From Alloascoidea africana (Eukaryota > Ascomycota > Alloascoideomycetes > Alloascoideales > Alloascoideaceae), in contig JAKTTT010000002.1 in the NCBI GenBank assembly GCA_030581615.1, positions 496,001 to 560,000 of the forward strand: a DNA stretch of 64,000 bases, in the 5' to 3' direction. Of this stretch, positions 52,413 to 64,000 are shown piece by piece. Position 1 is the first letter of the stretch. Each line of letters begins with the position of its first letter. The notes under the pieces are model-generated. The model was not told the origin of the DNA, did not search any database, and saw nothing but the letters and a program-made list of their open reading frames with translations. A program made the position numbers and the translations under genes.

Positions 52413-55400
52413 TTTGACGTGATGCCGATGATATTGGATAAAAAGAAGGAGAGTGAGAGCTGTTGGATGGCGTTTTTCTACCTTTCTGTCTTTTTTAAAT
52501 AAAGTTTGAGGCAGATCTAAGACTCCCGATACGGAAGCGATGCATCTGTGCATTCCTATAAAAAGGTAACTACATATGTATGCACCTGAACCTAAAGCTA
52601 TATAGTGCATGACAGAGAAGAAAGGCACCAAATTTTCAAAACGACCGCCAGAAACATATTCAAAAATACATGTTATTCTTATAAACTAAGGTGTGATAAA
52701 GGAGTCCGCCGAAAATCTGTAAAAATACTATTCCACTACCATATGAAAAACGAACAAGTTTGAATAAATCAGATTGATTAAGGCGGACTTTACAAGTATC
52801 AATCTTTTCTAGCTTTGTGGATTTCTGGGCATCACCTGTTTGGGAACAATATCGTTTCCCGTTACTTCACTGATTCAAACAGTTTATGATGCCTGATTTC
52901 GTTAAATTCAAGATTGAATGCCACGAAAAATGAAAGAAGTGCCATTAACAGAGCCTTTTACTTGGATTTAGACCCTAAGAAGATCGTGCTTTCTCGTTCT
53001 ATTTTGTGGGGCGGATTAATAGAACAGCATTCCCCAATGCGGGGCCTCAACTTTTACATGAGAGCCGCTGTCTTGATATTAAGCGAGATGTAAGTAAAGA
53101 AAAATTAAGCAGGAAGAGAAATCGTAGTCTTCTCAATCAAATTGCTTGTCGGATTTCTGAGAAGCACCTTATACAAGCCATGCTGGTCCCTGCACAAAGT
53201 ATAGTAATGAATGCCTCAACGGACCTGCCCGTTCCTTGTACCATCAAACATCGCATCGTGTAGTGACTTTTTAGTGCATCTCTGTGTTGCGAATGAGGGA
53301 GGTGGATTCTAAGATCTCGATTTCACCTGTTGTCTACTGTTATGAACTTGTGGCTACAATTTTGGATCTAAGATTACGGCCAAGACTTTTTCAATTAAAG
53401 TGTGCAAAGATGGTTCAACGCCCAGGCTTTATTTTTCTTCTAAGAAATTACAAGATCCTTTTCTGGTGCTTTATGCAGGACATGGTTAAAATTGTTCCAA
53501 TACTAGCAACGAACATTATCATGTGGGGCCTACATCATCGCCATCATCGGAAAAGAGCTTAGGTTCGCCCTTTTTGTTATAGAAACCATCGGGGTTTGTA
53601 AAAGTAGAAGGACAGAGAAAACTTATAATTAAAGCAAAGCTCTTTTCTCAAAAAAAGAGGCAAGAAACAGCAAAATATTCTGTGCTTCTCCCCACCATGA
53701 GGAGAAGGCGCCGTTGCGAGCTGCGTCAATCGCGAGATCGCTCTTGATGAAAGCAGATTTCCATTTACAGATTACAAAAGCCCTGCTGGCAGTCATTTAA
53801 ACTTTGGATATCTTCAGCCCCTTCCAGATATACTACGTTTTTGGAATATATCTTGTTGCTTTTGTCATTGAATCCGGACCTGGATTTTCCAAGAAATTGC
53901 TGAAATACGAAAAGATTGACCTGTCGATGAACCTCTCGCAATCTCGTATCTTCTATTGGAAGGATCTTGGGCCTAAGGGTTGAATTCGCTCGGTTATGGG
54001 AAAATTGATAATTTATAATCAATTAATCCGACAGCATTCTTGAAGTAGGTTCTAGAGAGCTCTTAGAGGATTAGAAAGGTTGTACCTGAGAGAACATGCG
54101 AATGGGTCTGTCAGAAGTGTCCAATAACCTCATGCAATGCTTAACTATAATAAACCCAGGAGTTTGTGTTTTTCCTATAGATGTGTCATCAGATTAGACT
54201 TTGATGCCCAGACATTTTCTGACAACTGGCTTGATTAGATAAGAGAACCAAGTGCAAAATCAGGGTCTCTGCAAAACCGCAAAAGGAGGACCCAGCAAGC
54301 ATAAATCAATAACTGCAATAATGCGTTTAAAATGGCTTCCAAACTCATTGGCTATGATGAAGGAAGCGTCAATACGTTAAATTTTTGTCATTAGAAGCAT
54401 TGGTAGCCACATGTTCCAGAAAAGATGCGAAAGGTATCTTCACCTAAGTGTAAATGGTAGGCATCCTTCGATACATTATCAGATACGTAAACCTGCGGAT
54501 TCAAAGCGTAATAATGGCTTAGTGTTGAGATACTATCTGAGATAGAGACGTTTTGAGTTTTTTCTGGAACTCAACAGGCCACACAACTGTTGGAAAAGCG
54601 CCATACTTCCGTGACTTTTAAATGGAAGCATGTGGTTTACTCACATGTTCAATGATCTCCCTGAAAGAAAAAAGGGTGCATGGACAGATGTGAGGTGCAA
54701 GTTGAAAATCTTATAGGCTCGCCAAAGTCGGGACCAAAAAGGCAGGTCAAACTTCTTGTCGAACATTAGCTTGGTGGAATTTACGAACATTGGCTGTTGA
54801 ACATAACCACGAGGTGTTTCTACAGAAACCCATTTCTGACGGATAATGCCAATTACTTGGCGGAGACTTCCCTTTCTGTAATTGGAACAGAATACCATGT
54901 TGTTGTCTGGTTCTCTTCGGTCAGACGAGCAATAGCAATATCTTCCAGAGCATGAAAATGCACTAAATTGAAGTTCGGTATTTTCCATGTTACAGTAACC
55001 AACGGATATGATGATTGTCTCGGCTACTTGATTCCGTGAAATACCAAGATTTCAGTATAACTGAATTACAGATAACAAGTCATATTTTTCAGTGGGACTT
55101 TCGCTTTGCCAAGTGCCTATTGGACGCTATTGTTATGTTGCCTGCCAATTTATATTGGATTTAGAAAGCAATTTTCAGCTTTTCCAAGTCCATACTTTCT
55201 TAGTCTTTTTCGCTTTTTCTTTCTGTATTAGTTTCCTCTTTAAAGGGGCTCCGCATTGTAAAGACGCCTGTTATTTCCATGCAATGTCGTATGTGTAAAT
55301 GCCTGGTTTTAGAGGAGATCTTGCAGAGCAATATTAAGACACAATTGCGTACCTTAGAGAAGATTCGCTCAGATCTTATCTGAAATGTTTGGTATCTACC

Positions 55401-56989
55401 CCAGAGTACTATGTATTTGCTTTTAAAAGTTGTATCGAGAATCGTGGTGTATCTGAAGTTACAAATGACTAAATAGAAATTGAATAATTCATAAACAGCT
55501 AAACATTTTAGAGAATTTGGCTTTTGAGACCATACCAGATCATATTAATTCTCGTAAGAGAGTCCTGATTAAATGAGCTGTTCGCTATCTAATTCTGCCT
55601 TGCTTTGGAAAGGAAATTAGCAGAATTTTAAGAACTGCAACTCTCAAGGCACACTGTTAGCCCAGAAATAATAGATCTCATTTCCCCTCTTTGCCTTGTT
55701 TCAACACATTTCCTCTATCCATTGTTATTACCGTCTCACCTCTGACTTTGAGGTTCTCATTCTACTTGACCATCAATAAGTGATCTAACTCACAGTATTT
55801 CAGAACCGCTCCTTTTGCATTTTTTGGGATAGATTATTTTACATCTAATTGCTTTGACTGTAAATTTTAAATAATATTTCCATGCATAGTGATAAGGTTG
55901 ATAGACCCTTTTATATGGAAGCGTAGACTCTTCCTTAAGACTGATGTCAAAAACACTTCAGAAAAGGCTTTTGAAGCCAACAGGAACAAAATGGTCCAAG
56001 TCTCCAGATTTGTTCTTTTAATCACTAGTGTTTTCTTTACTTGACAAGTTTGCCTTCCAATGACTTACCGTAAGACTACCATTCCTCTATCAAATACTAT
56101 GGTTTGAATGACTGTCCGCAATTTCGCCAGCACCAATGCTGTAAGATCTTCCTCATAATATGTTGTAATATATTTGGAGCTTTTATTTAGGAATTGTCTT
56201 GTCTCTATTTGGATGGTGTATTTTAGTAGAGAGCTTTGAGCTAGTCTGTATTGGACCTGTCACTTCTGAATACAAACAGTATCTGCAATGCACCTTAAAT
56301 GTCCCAAAAACCAATAAGGCTGTTCTTGACCTCTTGCTCTTCTCCTGTTGAAACTACAGGCAAAACTTCTTCAAACGGTCGCATGCAATCATCGTTATTA
56401 ATTTGACTTGTTTATGACTTCTTCCGGTTTTCCCCTTCAACTTATCATTCCACCAAAGCTCTTTCCATTTTACACAACAGAGGGAAAACTAATTATGGGA
56501 ACTACGCCTTAGAGACAGAGTAAAGTTCAGCTTAATTAAGATTACTAGACAACAGGTCTGGTTTCTTCTTCCAGTGCAGCTATACAAGCGAATTCTTGAA
56601 TTGTTCGAAATTTATCTCCTAGTTACAGTAGATATCCTTAAGATGTACAAAAATAATTCAAAAGAAAAGAAATAAACTTACACAAATGCAGTATTCTCTA
56701 TATATTTGAAAAAAATCAAGTTGGATTAGAGCGAGGAAGCCAAATCGCTTCACGGTAGAAGAACGAATAAAAAATGAGGACCACCATGTTCGAAAATTTG
56801 ATTGATGATGGGCCATGCTGAATGATGAGAAGAATAAAGTTAATACTGTTATTCTTGCAGGTTGTGATGTTCATCGAGCCTGCAGCCTTCGTACTTTGAT
56901 CCATGTAAACCACAAACCTAATGAGTTCTGTTTTCCTTTTAAGATTAAAGCTCCTCATACTATACATAGTAGATGCCATCGAGTTCAAG
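52413..56989. other. Second gene-poor region, 4.6 kb
   Basis: No recognisable gene. Ordinary GC content, no long repeats, no tRNA. The best open frame is a 115-codon ATG frame on the minus strand at 54,641-54,988 (listed separately); others are below 95 codons. A 16-base exact match (53,950-53,965) to the first gene-poor region (32,369-32,384) was noticed. The part next to 52,413 must contain the IRA promoter. Confidence 0.5.
54641..54988 (-). CDS. Doubtful small open frame, 115 codons
   Basis: ATG at 54,988; the frame encodes a small, Cys-containing N-terminal half (SCSGRYCYCSSDRRE) and a basic, aromatic C-terminal half (WSRLWRAYKIFNLHL). No family is recognised and no intron or upstream exon could be proposed. 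A frame of this length is only mildly unusual by chance in 4.6 kb, so it may be noncoding. Confidence 0.2.
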   Translation of the reverse strand: MENTELQFSAFSCSGRYCYCSSDRREPDNNMVFCSNYRKGSLRQVIGIIRQKWVSVETPRGYVQQPMFVNSTKLMFDKKFDLPFWSRLWRAYKIFNLHLTSVHAPFFLSGRSLNM

Positions 56990-58869
56990 TTAATCGCCAT
57001 TGGGACCATCTTCTGGAGTTCCATTTAAACTTGGATGATCTGTATTGGTCATGTCTATTCGAATCTGATTCTCGTTATTGTCGGCACCAGGCGACAAAGA
57101 CGTCAAAGAGGATGAAGCTACTGAGTTGTCTGGACTATCTGATCGTTTTTCTGAATCAGCTGCCGACACTGTTAAGGGCATAGATTCTCCAGAAACTGTT
57201 GTTGGTTCGCCTTCATTAGAAATGTCACCTGAAGATTGCGCTGGCCTACTCAGAAAAGGTTGTGGATAATAAAGTCCATTCCCCGGAGGGATGGAGAAAG
57301 GGATTGGAAATCCAGGTCCACCAAGCCCACCTGATCTTGGTCCACTACCCATTGCTGCAGATGTCGATGCCATAGAGACTGTGCCGCCGTTCGTTGATAC
57401 CATTGAACTAGAGTTTGTTCCCCCTGGACCCTGCCCAAAGGGGATATTCCATTCATTGCCATAGAAATTGTTAGGACTCTGCAACAGATCTGTTATATAC
57501 CGACTAGGAAAGCCACTTAATGGAGTCTGCTCACAGTTTGCGCCTGGTGCCAACTGGGCATTTGTATTCAAGCTTGCATAATTAAAGATTGCAAGTTTTG
57601 TAAAAGCATTACTTCCGTTGAGGTTATTTGGATACGGAGACGGTTGTGGCACAAAATAGAACGGGACACCATTAGGGACAACACAAGAAGGTGGAATAGG
57701 CGAATTTGAAGCCATAAATCCACCCGGAATATTAACAGCCCCATTACTTGGACCAACAGCTGTATTGATACGAATTTGGGGAACACATGCCCCTGTCTTT
57801 CCTGGCACCGTAGATGGAACTATCATGGGTCCTACTATCTGCGGGAAGCTATTTGTTGCTTCTCTGTGAATGCTTGTGTCGGTTTCTGGTCCAGAAGAGC
57901 TTTTCTGCCCGCTCTCTTCGCTTTTTGAGCCGGAATTGTCCTGTTCAGCAGTGTTTGGAATTTGAACAGTGAGCTTGGGCCTGAAACTTGTGTTGCCTTC
58001 ATCATTAGCTGAAACCACCGAAGAATCTTCAGGGACTTCTTGTTGAGGAGAAATACTAGATGTTGACCTGGCCATTGATTCGTTTTGCTTTACTTGTCCA
58101 TAGTGCCCAATCCTACAGCTCCCTTTTTGTGACAGTGGAAAAAAAATTGGTTCAAGCTCGTCCAAATGATTCTCTTGCACCTTACAATTGTCGTTCTCGC
58201 AACTAGGCTCTGTAATTTGGGAACCTCTCTTCCTTTTTTTCCCTCTCAAACATTTGCGATTTCTCTTTCTTGACCTTTCAGAACAATCGCTTTCATCGCT
58301 CTCGTCGTTTGAGGTGTATTCATCTTCACGAGAGGGCTTATAGGACCTTGACGAACCTTTACTTGTTTTTGTCTTCCAGTTTAAATCCGTAATTGTAGAG
58401 TCATAGTCATACGGTTTTTTTGCTTCATATGGTTCACGATTCTAGATTCAATGCACAAGTAATTGTTAGTTTATGCAGTTTAAATAAATGCTGCTGGGTT
58501 TGATTCAATAAATGTTGAACATACTTTAGAGTATTTCCGTATGAGGTCTTTTGTTTTTACTGATGAGTACTCATATACACGGTCGTTGGAACCAAAGATG
58601 ATTACGGCGAGATCAACTTGACACAAAACAGCAAGCTCGTGTGCCTTTTTGAAAAGACCTGCCTTTCTTTTAACAAATGTGCTATCTCAAAAAACGTTTG
58701 AAAGATTAAAGTTGGTAAAAGCACAACAATCAAGTCGCCAGCATTTTGCTAAATAAAGGAGACAACTTTTGAGCTTAACGCAATCACCTCTTGCATTGAT
58801 AAAAGCCACATACACTGATCGGTTGCGCTCATTCGTCAAGGGCTGAATTTCTATCTTTCTTCTTCCCAT
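56990..58869 (-). CDS. MADS-box transcription factor, RLM1/SMP1 (MEF2) type
   Basis: A 554-residue regulator. In S. cerevisiae the homologs are Rlm1 (cell-wall integrity, target of MAP kinase Slt2) and Smp1 (osmostress, target of Hog1). Three exons: 58814-58869, 58525-58681, 56990-58441. The introns are 132 and 83 nt, both with donor GTATGT, acceptors GATAG and TCTAG, and branch points TACCAAC and a CTAAC form. The spliced N-terminus reads [49 protein letters not shown] and DRVYEYSSV in turn, a complete MEF2-type MADS box (residues 1 to about 73). Intron 1 cuts the MADS box at the RSV/TFVKRK junction and intron 2 ends it. Next is a basic region ([21 protein letters not shown]), then a Ser/Pro/Asn/Gly-rich tail with Ser-Pro and Thr-Pro sites as expected for MAP-kinase input. 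Rlm1 and Smp1 cannot be separated here. Confidence 0.92.
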
Positions 58870-61406
58870 TTTTGTCTGGTTTTTGACTTTTGATAAAATT
58901 CGCAAAGAAGAAAGCCTTAACAAATTAATTGAAGGAGGCTGAAGTGTAAGTTGGGGTGCTTACTCTACCAATGACTAATGAATCTGCAGGTTTGCAGATC
59001 ATCTGTTCTATTTATAGAATCTGCGACGTCTCCGTTCCAGGAAAGCCGACAAAACACAGCGCTTCTGATCGAAAACACCTTCAAAAGGGTCCGAGCCGCC
59101 TTATTGAGCGGTTCAAATGGCAAGGGGAAATGGTTTAAGTGTTTGTTAAAGGAAAGATTATGATACAGGGCTACAGTTTGCTTCCAAGCCGCGTTCTACA
59201 GAGGAGGACATGCTATCATCTACTTACGGAAAAAGGGAAAACACAATACTCTTTAACAATGGCGAGAGATGAATGAACATGCTACAAATGTTCTTAATCT
59301 AAGCTGCCAAGTGGTTTAAAACTCACTCCAGTATAAAGTTAGGAGTAAACCCTTCTCCGGGTAAACTAACCCAGCTTGTTTGAATAGGGAGTCTGGAAAT
59401 CGGAAATGCAGAGCATGAATGTAGAATAGTTTAGGAGTTTGATCTGGGCCAACATTTGGGGAAGAGAACTCGGGTATCAAATCGGCATCTTTTTTGAAGT
59501 TGGAAAAAAACAGAAGACTTCCGGCTCATAATAAGCGAAGTGGCATACAGAATCTTTGTGACCAAGAGAACCAACAACTCGACCTTACATTTGGAGGGGG
59601 AAAACAAAAGATCAGTAAAGTCTTCATGCATCATAATTGCAAAATCAGTACAAGGAATAAACACAACCTTACAGGTCGAAGGGAAAGAAATTCATAAACA
59701 CATTTGAGAGCCTTGGAGAAGGTTCAAAGGACTCATTGGATGTTTTGACTAAGGAGATGTACCTCTCGAAGAAAAGGAAATGGGACAAATCACTCAAGAA
59801 CAACGGAAAAAGTTGGGTTGATCTTGAATGATGCCGAACCCATTACAAACCTTTTACAGAGAAAACAAAATTGGGAAAGGCGGCGATGATGCCTGAGGAA
59901 TTTTTGATGGAGGAAGACTCCAGCCTTACAAGAAATCCCACGAAAAGTATAGTCCTAAATGAGCTGACTTTGGTGGAACTTGGAAGAAAGTTAGCCCTGT
60001 TTTGGCGACAGAGAAGAGAAATCCGTCTGACCAGAATTACAAAAAGTGCCGCTAGCATGCTTTCCGGTCATTAATGCTGAACAGTTTGTTGTTTTCATGC
60101 ACTAATTGAAGAAATATTGTTAAACTTGCTGATATTCAGTCTCGCTTCTTATTCTTTATCTTCTCCGGTCTAATTCACACTACTTTGGCTCCATCAGCAG
60201 TGAATTGATAATCTTTTCCTAGATTAAAGGCAAGAAAATACAGTGCAGATTTTAGGTTGGCAGCTTCTCATGTGTCTATGAATCAGGCTTTCTCCTGCCC
60301 AATCACTGTGGCATTTCTTCCTCATTAATTGAAGGTTCACCTTTAATTAGAGGCAACGATGGAGAAAAATACAGGCTGCTGTAAAGGGGGACTCCGGGGT
60401 ACCATTGTTTAATGAGCTTAAGGGCAACATCATTAGGAATAGAATTCAGATTTTTCCAGCTTCATTAAAACAGTTAACATCTCATTGCATCTGTTGAGCA
60501 GCCAGAGATTACATGTGACCTGCTTCAAATAAAGATAAGGACCCTTATCATTCAGTTTTATGAATATAAAAGTTAATCTTAATATTGTCGTTAGGGTCTA
60601 CAATGTCTCCCAAATTGGTAGGCGTCAATACCAAAACATATTCATTCCTAAGCTCAATCTAATGTGTCCCCGTCCCTTTAAATATAAATTTGAGCACCAG
60701 GCGAAATTTGGGCAAGAGGAGATTTTCCAAAATGAATATCAACATGCCCATTTTGCTGGGCATTTCTGGAATCAGAACTGCATGATATGCTTCGTTTACT
60801 CCACATCCTCATCCAGGCTCCACCAGTAGATGGCATGAAGCGACCCAGCTAAACTTTTTTCCCTTCGAAAAAATTAGTGGAAAGCAGTGCTGTAATGCTC
60901 AATGGAAAACATGCTTAGACTCAGGCAATGACTCACTGTTTCTTTTTTCCTCCCATCCACAAAGCATTGCAATCCTACCTAAAGCAAAATCTTTCAATTC
61001 TGACGCATCAATGAATCAAAATCTCTTCAGTATAAGTTTTACTTAGTGCCAAGGTGACTCCTTGATTGGTTATGGGGTCAGTGATGCTATGTTGTTGTAT
61101 TGGAGTTAACTAATACAGTGATCTAAAATGTTTAACACTTAAAATTCAGTACACAAGAGTTCTTATGATATCAAGAATTCATCAATTAGCCGGCATAACT
61201 GCAAAATTACCATAGAAATAGGGCCAATACTGCTCATATAATGGTATACTTGGGTCAAACTGAACCCAGCCCGTGCAGGAACACCAAATACTAGCACAGC
61301 TAAACAAGTTCTTTGTGCAATTAACCGCTAATATAAAACGAAAGCGAGATACAACTCAAAAAGGATTGAGAAATAACTAAAATAATGCTATATCAGATTC
61401 AACTTT
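58870..61406. other. Third gene-poor region, 2.5 kb
   Basis: Holds the MADS gene promoter (nearest 58,870) and the 3' flank of the protease gene. Only short frames (up to 89 codons) with no family features. No tRNA, long repeat or transposon end recognised. Confidence 0.5.
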
Positions 61407-62762
61407 TTAAAATACTTGTAGGGTGGAAAGGGTAGTTGGAACATCAAAAATAGAGTTGATAGAGTCTGCTAAAGATGCCAATCTGCTAGGGCCCTCTACT
61501 TTCTTTTCTTGTTTAGTTCCCGGAATATGCTGTCCAGGCACTGCCTCCTCTATATTCTCTATTTCAAAAGCATTGGACACCGACTGAGCGACAGCAGCTT
61601 CTCTATTGTCAAGATCAAAAACAACATAAGCAGATCTGAGGAAAGAGTCACCAAGAACTGTAAAACGATCATTTGGGACTATGTTGAGGTAGCATCCTCC
61701 TATTGAATGGGCCAAAAAGTTCTTGATTGGAACACTCACTTTTGCATCTGAAAACTCAAAATCGAATGTTGAGCTGTCATCCTCGATACATGGAATTTGA
61801 AACATCCCATTTGAAGCGTTCTTACCTTGAAGACTCTGTCCTAGTGCACTCACCACTTCTGAGGGGAACATGGAAACCGTTGTTCCTGTGTCGATAAGAG
61901 CCTTTGTGTGTTCTTTCAAGACATTGGTTCGACCGCCATGGTTTGTCTGTAAGCCTGTGAGCATTATGGAGGTTCTATTTTCGTCAACAAAAGGGACACG
62001 AGCTAGTTCACCAGAGTACTTAGAATGATCAACAGCACCAAAAAGTATTGATCCATCATTTTGAAGCCCATCAAGGTAAATTGAGTAAACTCGCGATTTG
62101 GTGAGCCCTGCTGAAACTAAAGCAGCTGGAAAGTTTGGGTATTTATGGGCTGAAGTTTCTAGACCTTCAAGCCCTATGCCCAGAACCCCAAAAGAAGCGT
62201 TTGTTTCCGTCACAGATGCAAAGTTAAAATCCTTGATCGTGTAATTGTCAACAACAACTGTGTCCGCGCCCCAGTTACCTTTTGCATAGGTATAGTCACC
62301 ATAAACAATCTTAAAGCCTGTATCATTGCTCTTGAAGCTCGATGAAGCGTTTGAACTAAAAGTGCCATATTTTTCGCAATCTATCTCTTTTTCGCAAAAT
62401 TTATTTGATGGCTCCATCACCCAGAGATCAGATGATCCAGTGTCTAATGCCACTTTCATGCTTTGCAACGGCGATCCAATTGAAATGTTTATAGAATAAA
62501 AATAGTCTTCGTTGTTAAGAATAATTTCCTCCGCTGATCCATCGCTGCCATCTCTTTTATTGTAAGAGTTTTCAGGTACGATATCAAAAAAAAAGCTTTC
62601 CTTGCTCAGCCCATAGTCAAGAAGTGTCTTGGATAATGATTTCGCTTCCTTTTGTATACCGAACTTCAAACCTCCATGTCCTTCATTTTCACCTAATGCT
62701 AATGTGTGTGAAAGAGGGAAAACGACTAACACTGAAAGTACTAGAAAAGAGAAAGCATGCAT
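61407..62762 (-). CDS. Secreted aspartic protease (yapsin/candidapepsin type)
   Basis: A 451-residue pepsin-family (A1) endopeptidase. The ATG at 62,762 gives a signal peptide (MHAFSFLVLSVLVVFPLSHTLA). A propeptide ending at a Kex2-type Lys-Arg (about residues 69-70, NKRDG) follows. The mature enzyme has both catalytic motifs: DTGSSDLWV (Asp about 107) and DTGTTVS (Asp about 290). Paired cysteines are seen in FCEKEIDC and in IPCIEDD/GGCYLN, and the flap Tyr in VYGDYTYAKG. VLGDSFLRSAYVVFDLDN is the usual C-terminal block. The last residues (TTLSTLQVF) are not a good GPI signal, so it is probably released, unlike GPI-anchored yapsins. An in-frame TTG upstream (62,798) is not used. Confidence 0.93.
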   Translation of the reverse strand: MHAFSFLVLSVLVVFPLSHTLALGENEGHGGLKFGIQKEAKSLSKTLLDYGLSKESFFFDIVPENSYNKRDGSDGSAEEIILNNEDYFYSINISIGSPLQSMKVALDTGSSDLWVMEPSNKFCEKEIDCEKYGTFSSNASSSFKSNDTGFKIVYGDYTYAKGNWGADTVVVDNYTIKDFNFASVTETNASFGVLGIGLEGLETSAHKYPNFPAALVSAGLTKSRVYSIYLDGLQNDGSILFGAVDHSKYSGELARVPFVDENRTSIMLTGLQTNHGGRTNVLKEHTKALIDTGTTVSMFPSEVVSALGQSLQGKNASNGMFQIPCIEDDSSTFDFEFSDAKVSVPIKNFLAHSIGGCYLNIVPNDRFTVLGDSFLRSAYVVFDLDNREAAVAQSVSNAFEIENIEEAVPGQHIPGTKQEKKVEGPSRLASLADSINSIFDVPTTLSTLQVF

Positions 62763-62814
62763 AATATATGAAGGCAATAATAAAATCTTTACATTCAAGC
62801 CAGGGGGTCAGCTA

Positions 62815-62823
62815 CTTTTTATA
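62815..62823 (-). promoter_or_regulatory. Probable TATA box of the protease gene
   Basis: TATAAAAAG on the minus strand, about 55 bp upstream of the protease ATG. The match is good; the distance is at the short end for yeast. Confidence 0.45.
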
Positions 62824-63418
62824 TCGAATTTGGATGAAAACGTCGATGCAGGTACCATTTATGTCAACCGCTCCGTATCTGGTTGCTGTATACGCTAAAT
62901 GTGCGCTGCCTCATATTGCACTGTAGGCTGTGTGCTATCAATAAAAGGGGAAACTACATATATTCCGTTTAAACCCGTTTGTCAAATCAGTCTCTTTGGA
63001 TCCAGAAAAACAAAAAAGAACGATTGAACTTTTAAAACTGCACATGCTCTTCAGTACTAGGTAAAGCAGACAGCCCCTGGAAAAACTCTTTAACTGTAAA
63101 GTTAGAACCTCTTCTGGACTTGTCCCTGAATTAAAGCGCTGGATAAACTTGAATGCGCTCAACAAACCATGGCTAATTCCGTGAATAATAAATTACGCAA
63201 GAAAAGTTTAAATGTTTGTGGCATGGTTGCTCGAGGAGATTTATCAACCTAGCCCAACAAGCAACTATGAAATTTTAAAGAAGAACACCTTTAATAACGA
63301 TCTTCACTATATCATGAATGATACCCATCAACATCGCTTCAGGTTTGACCTATTTATTTGTACTGAATATTTCCAAGTTCAAACGCTATAATGGTCTCTA
63401 TCTTTCTGTAAAAATTTG

Positions 63419-63636
63419 TCAGCAGATTGCTGGAGGTAATAACAAGACACAAAAAGCCAGTCCATGTTTGTATACTTTGCCAGTACCAATGGAAGCCATC
63501 CGCTTTGCTCGTTCCTCAAGCTTGTTCCTCAAACTCTTTCCATACTGTTGATATCAAAATCTTCGTTTAACATCTCTTCGTCAAGGCCAAGCTCAACACC
63601 ATCTTCATAAAGCAAAACCCTGATATAATTCTCCAT
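63419..63636 (-). pseudogene. Possible decayed coding fragment
   Basis: From an ATG at 63,636 the minus strand reads MENYIRVLLYEDGVELGLDE... for about 35 codons to a stop. A coding-like continuation (YGKSLRNKLEERAKRMASIGTG...) follows in another frame after a one-base shift near 63,544. A GTATGG at the switch could instead be a splice donor. The composition looks like a real acidic-then-helical protein start, but no family is recognised, and chance is not excluded. Confidence 0.22.
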
Positions 63637-64000
63637 ATGCCAATCCTACTTTTTTTCAATTAACAAATTGTTCTCACACATAATGGGTTACAGAAGCGGA
63701 AAAAATGGTTTTGCCATTGCAAAACACGTGAATTGTTTGTCAACGAGTAGGATAAATATTATTGAGATACCTTAACTTTCACATGTTAACCCTTGAAGTC
63801 TATTGCTGCCTCAATTTCCCAGTGGATGAATAGCTGCTGAGATGTTACCAGTGTAATCTGATAAGAGTTTAGAGCAGTATCTCGTCTCCTTGAATCATTC
63901 AGTGTGACACATGCATAAGGCCCAGTAACTCACTCCTACAGTAGATGCTGCAGGTATTATAGATCCTTCTTTTTTGTAATAATGTTAGTGTTTTGAATAT

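Larger units (their letters stand above)
62763..64000. other. Terminal region with the protease promoter
   Basis: About 1.2 kb to the window edge. Contains the protease TATA element and a possible decayed coding fragment at 63,419-63,636. A CACGTG sits at 63,725. No complete gene. Confidence 0.5.

Noticed and set aside
53765-54022. Retroelement-like fragment in the second desert
   Set aside because: An 85-codon minus-strand frame looked vaguely polyprotein-like, but no reverse transcriptase, integrase or protease motif and no terminal repeats were seen.

Overview
The window is nuclear DNA from a budding yeast (Saccharomycotina). The reasons are dense genes in fungal families, short introns with GTAAGT/GTATGT donors and TGCTAAC-type branch points, and clear orthologs of ATM1, MRM1, KIC1, HIS3, RPS6, YOP1, IRA1/2 and an RLM1/SMP1-type MADS factor. 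CTG stands at conserved leucine positions (for example in the SAM-binding motif of the MRM1-like protein), so this is not a CTG-Ser yeast. Introns are commoner than in Saccharomyces cerevisiae (three in YOP1, two each in IRA and the MADS gene). A Pichia/Komagataella-like lineage is plausible, but the species cannot be fixed from the sequence alone. The candidate coding frames I started from sometimes began at TTG or GTG; I moved such starts to an ATG or to a spliced first exon.

Layout. 0-16.7 kb: a GPI-anchored class 3 lipase, a long GC-rich regulatory region, a GATA factor with a C-terminal coiled coil (Gzf3/Dal80-like), mitochondrial ABC exporter ATM1, a 1198-residue probable mitochondrial RNA-processing/PPR-like protein, and an unrecognised Ser/Asn-rich protein. 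16.7-28.7 kb: a PEX11-type peroxisomal protein, mitochondrial rRNA methyltransferase MRM1, an RNase III with two dsRNA-binding domains (Dcr1/Rnt1-like), and KIC1. 28.7-33.5 kb: a gene-poor stretch of 4.8 kb. 33.5-44.0 kb: an unrecognised Ser-rich protein, HIS3 with a Gcn4-type site, RPS6, YOP1, an Elp3 homolog that has lost its radical-SAM motifs, and an unrecognised nuclear-looking protein. 44.4-52.4 kb: a very large neurofibromin-type RasGAP (IRA). 52.4-57.0 kb: a second gene-poor stretch. 57.0-62.8 kb: a three-exon MADS-box gene, a third gene-poor stretch, and a secreted aspartic protease. The end holds no complete gene.

The genes are independent eukaryotic units, not operons. Two themes recur. 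One is nutrient and wall signalling (GATA factor, IRA RasGAP, KIC1 kinase, RLM1/SMP1-type MADS factor, GPI lipase, secreted protease). The other is mitochondrial and RNA function (ATM1, PPR-like protein, MRM1, RNase III).

The most unusual item is the Elp3 homolog at 40.2-41.9 kb. It is full length and open, and it keeps the acetyltransferase half and many Elp3-specific blocks. The iron-sulfur cysteine motif and SAM-binding signatures of the radical-SAM half have been rewritten. It looks like a neofunctionalised pseudo-Elp3 paralog.
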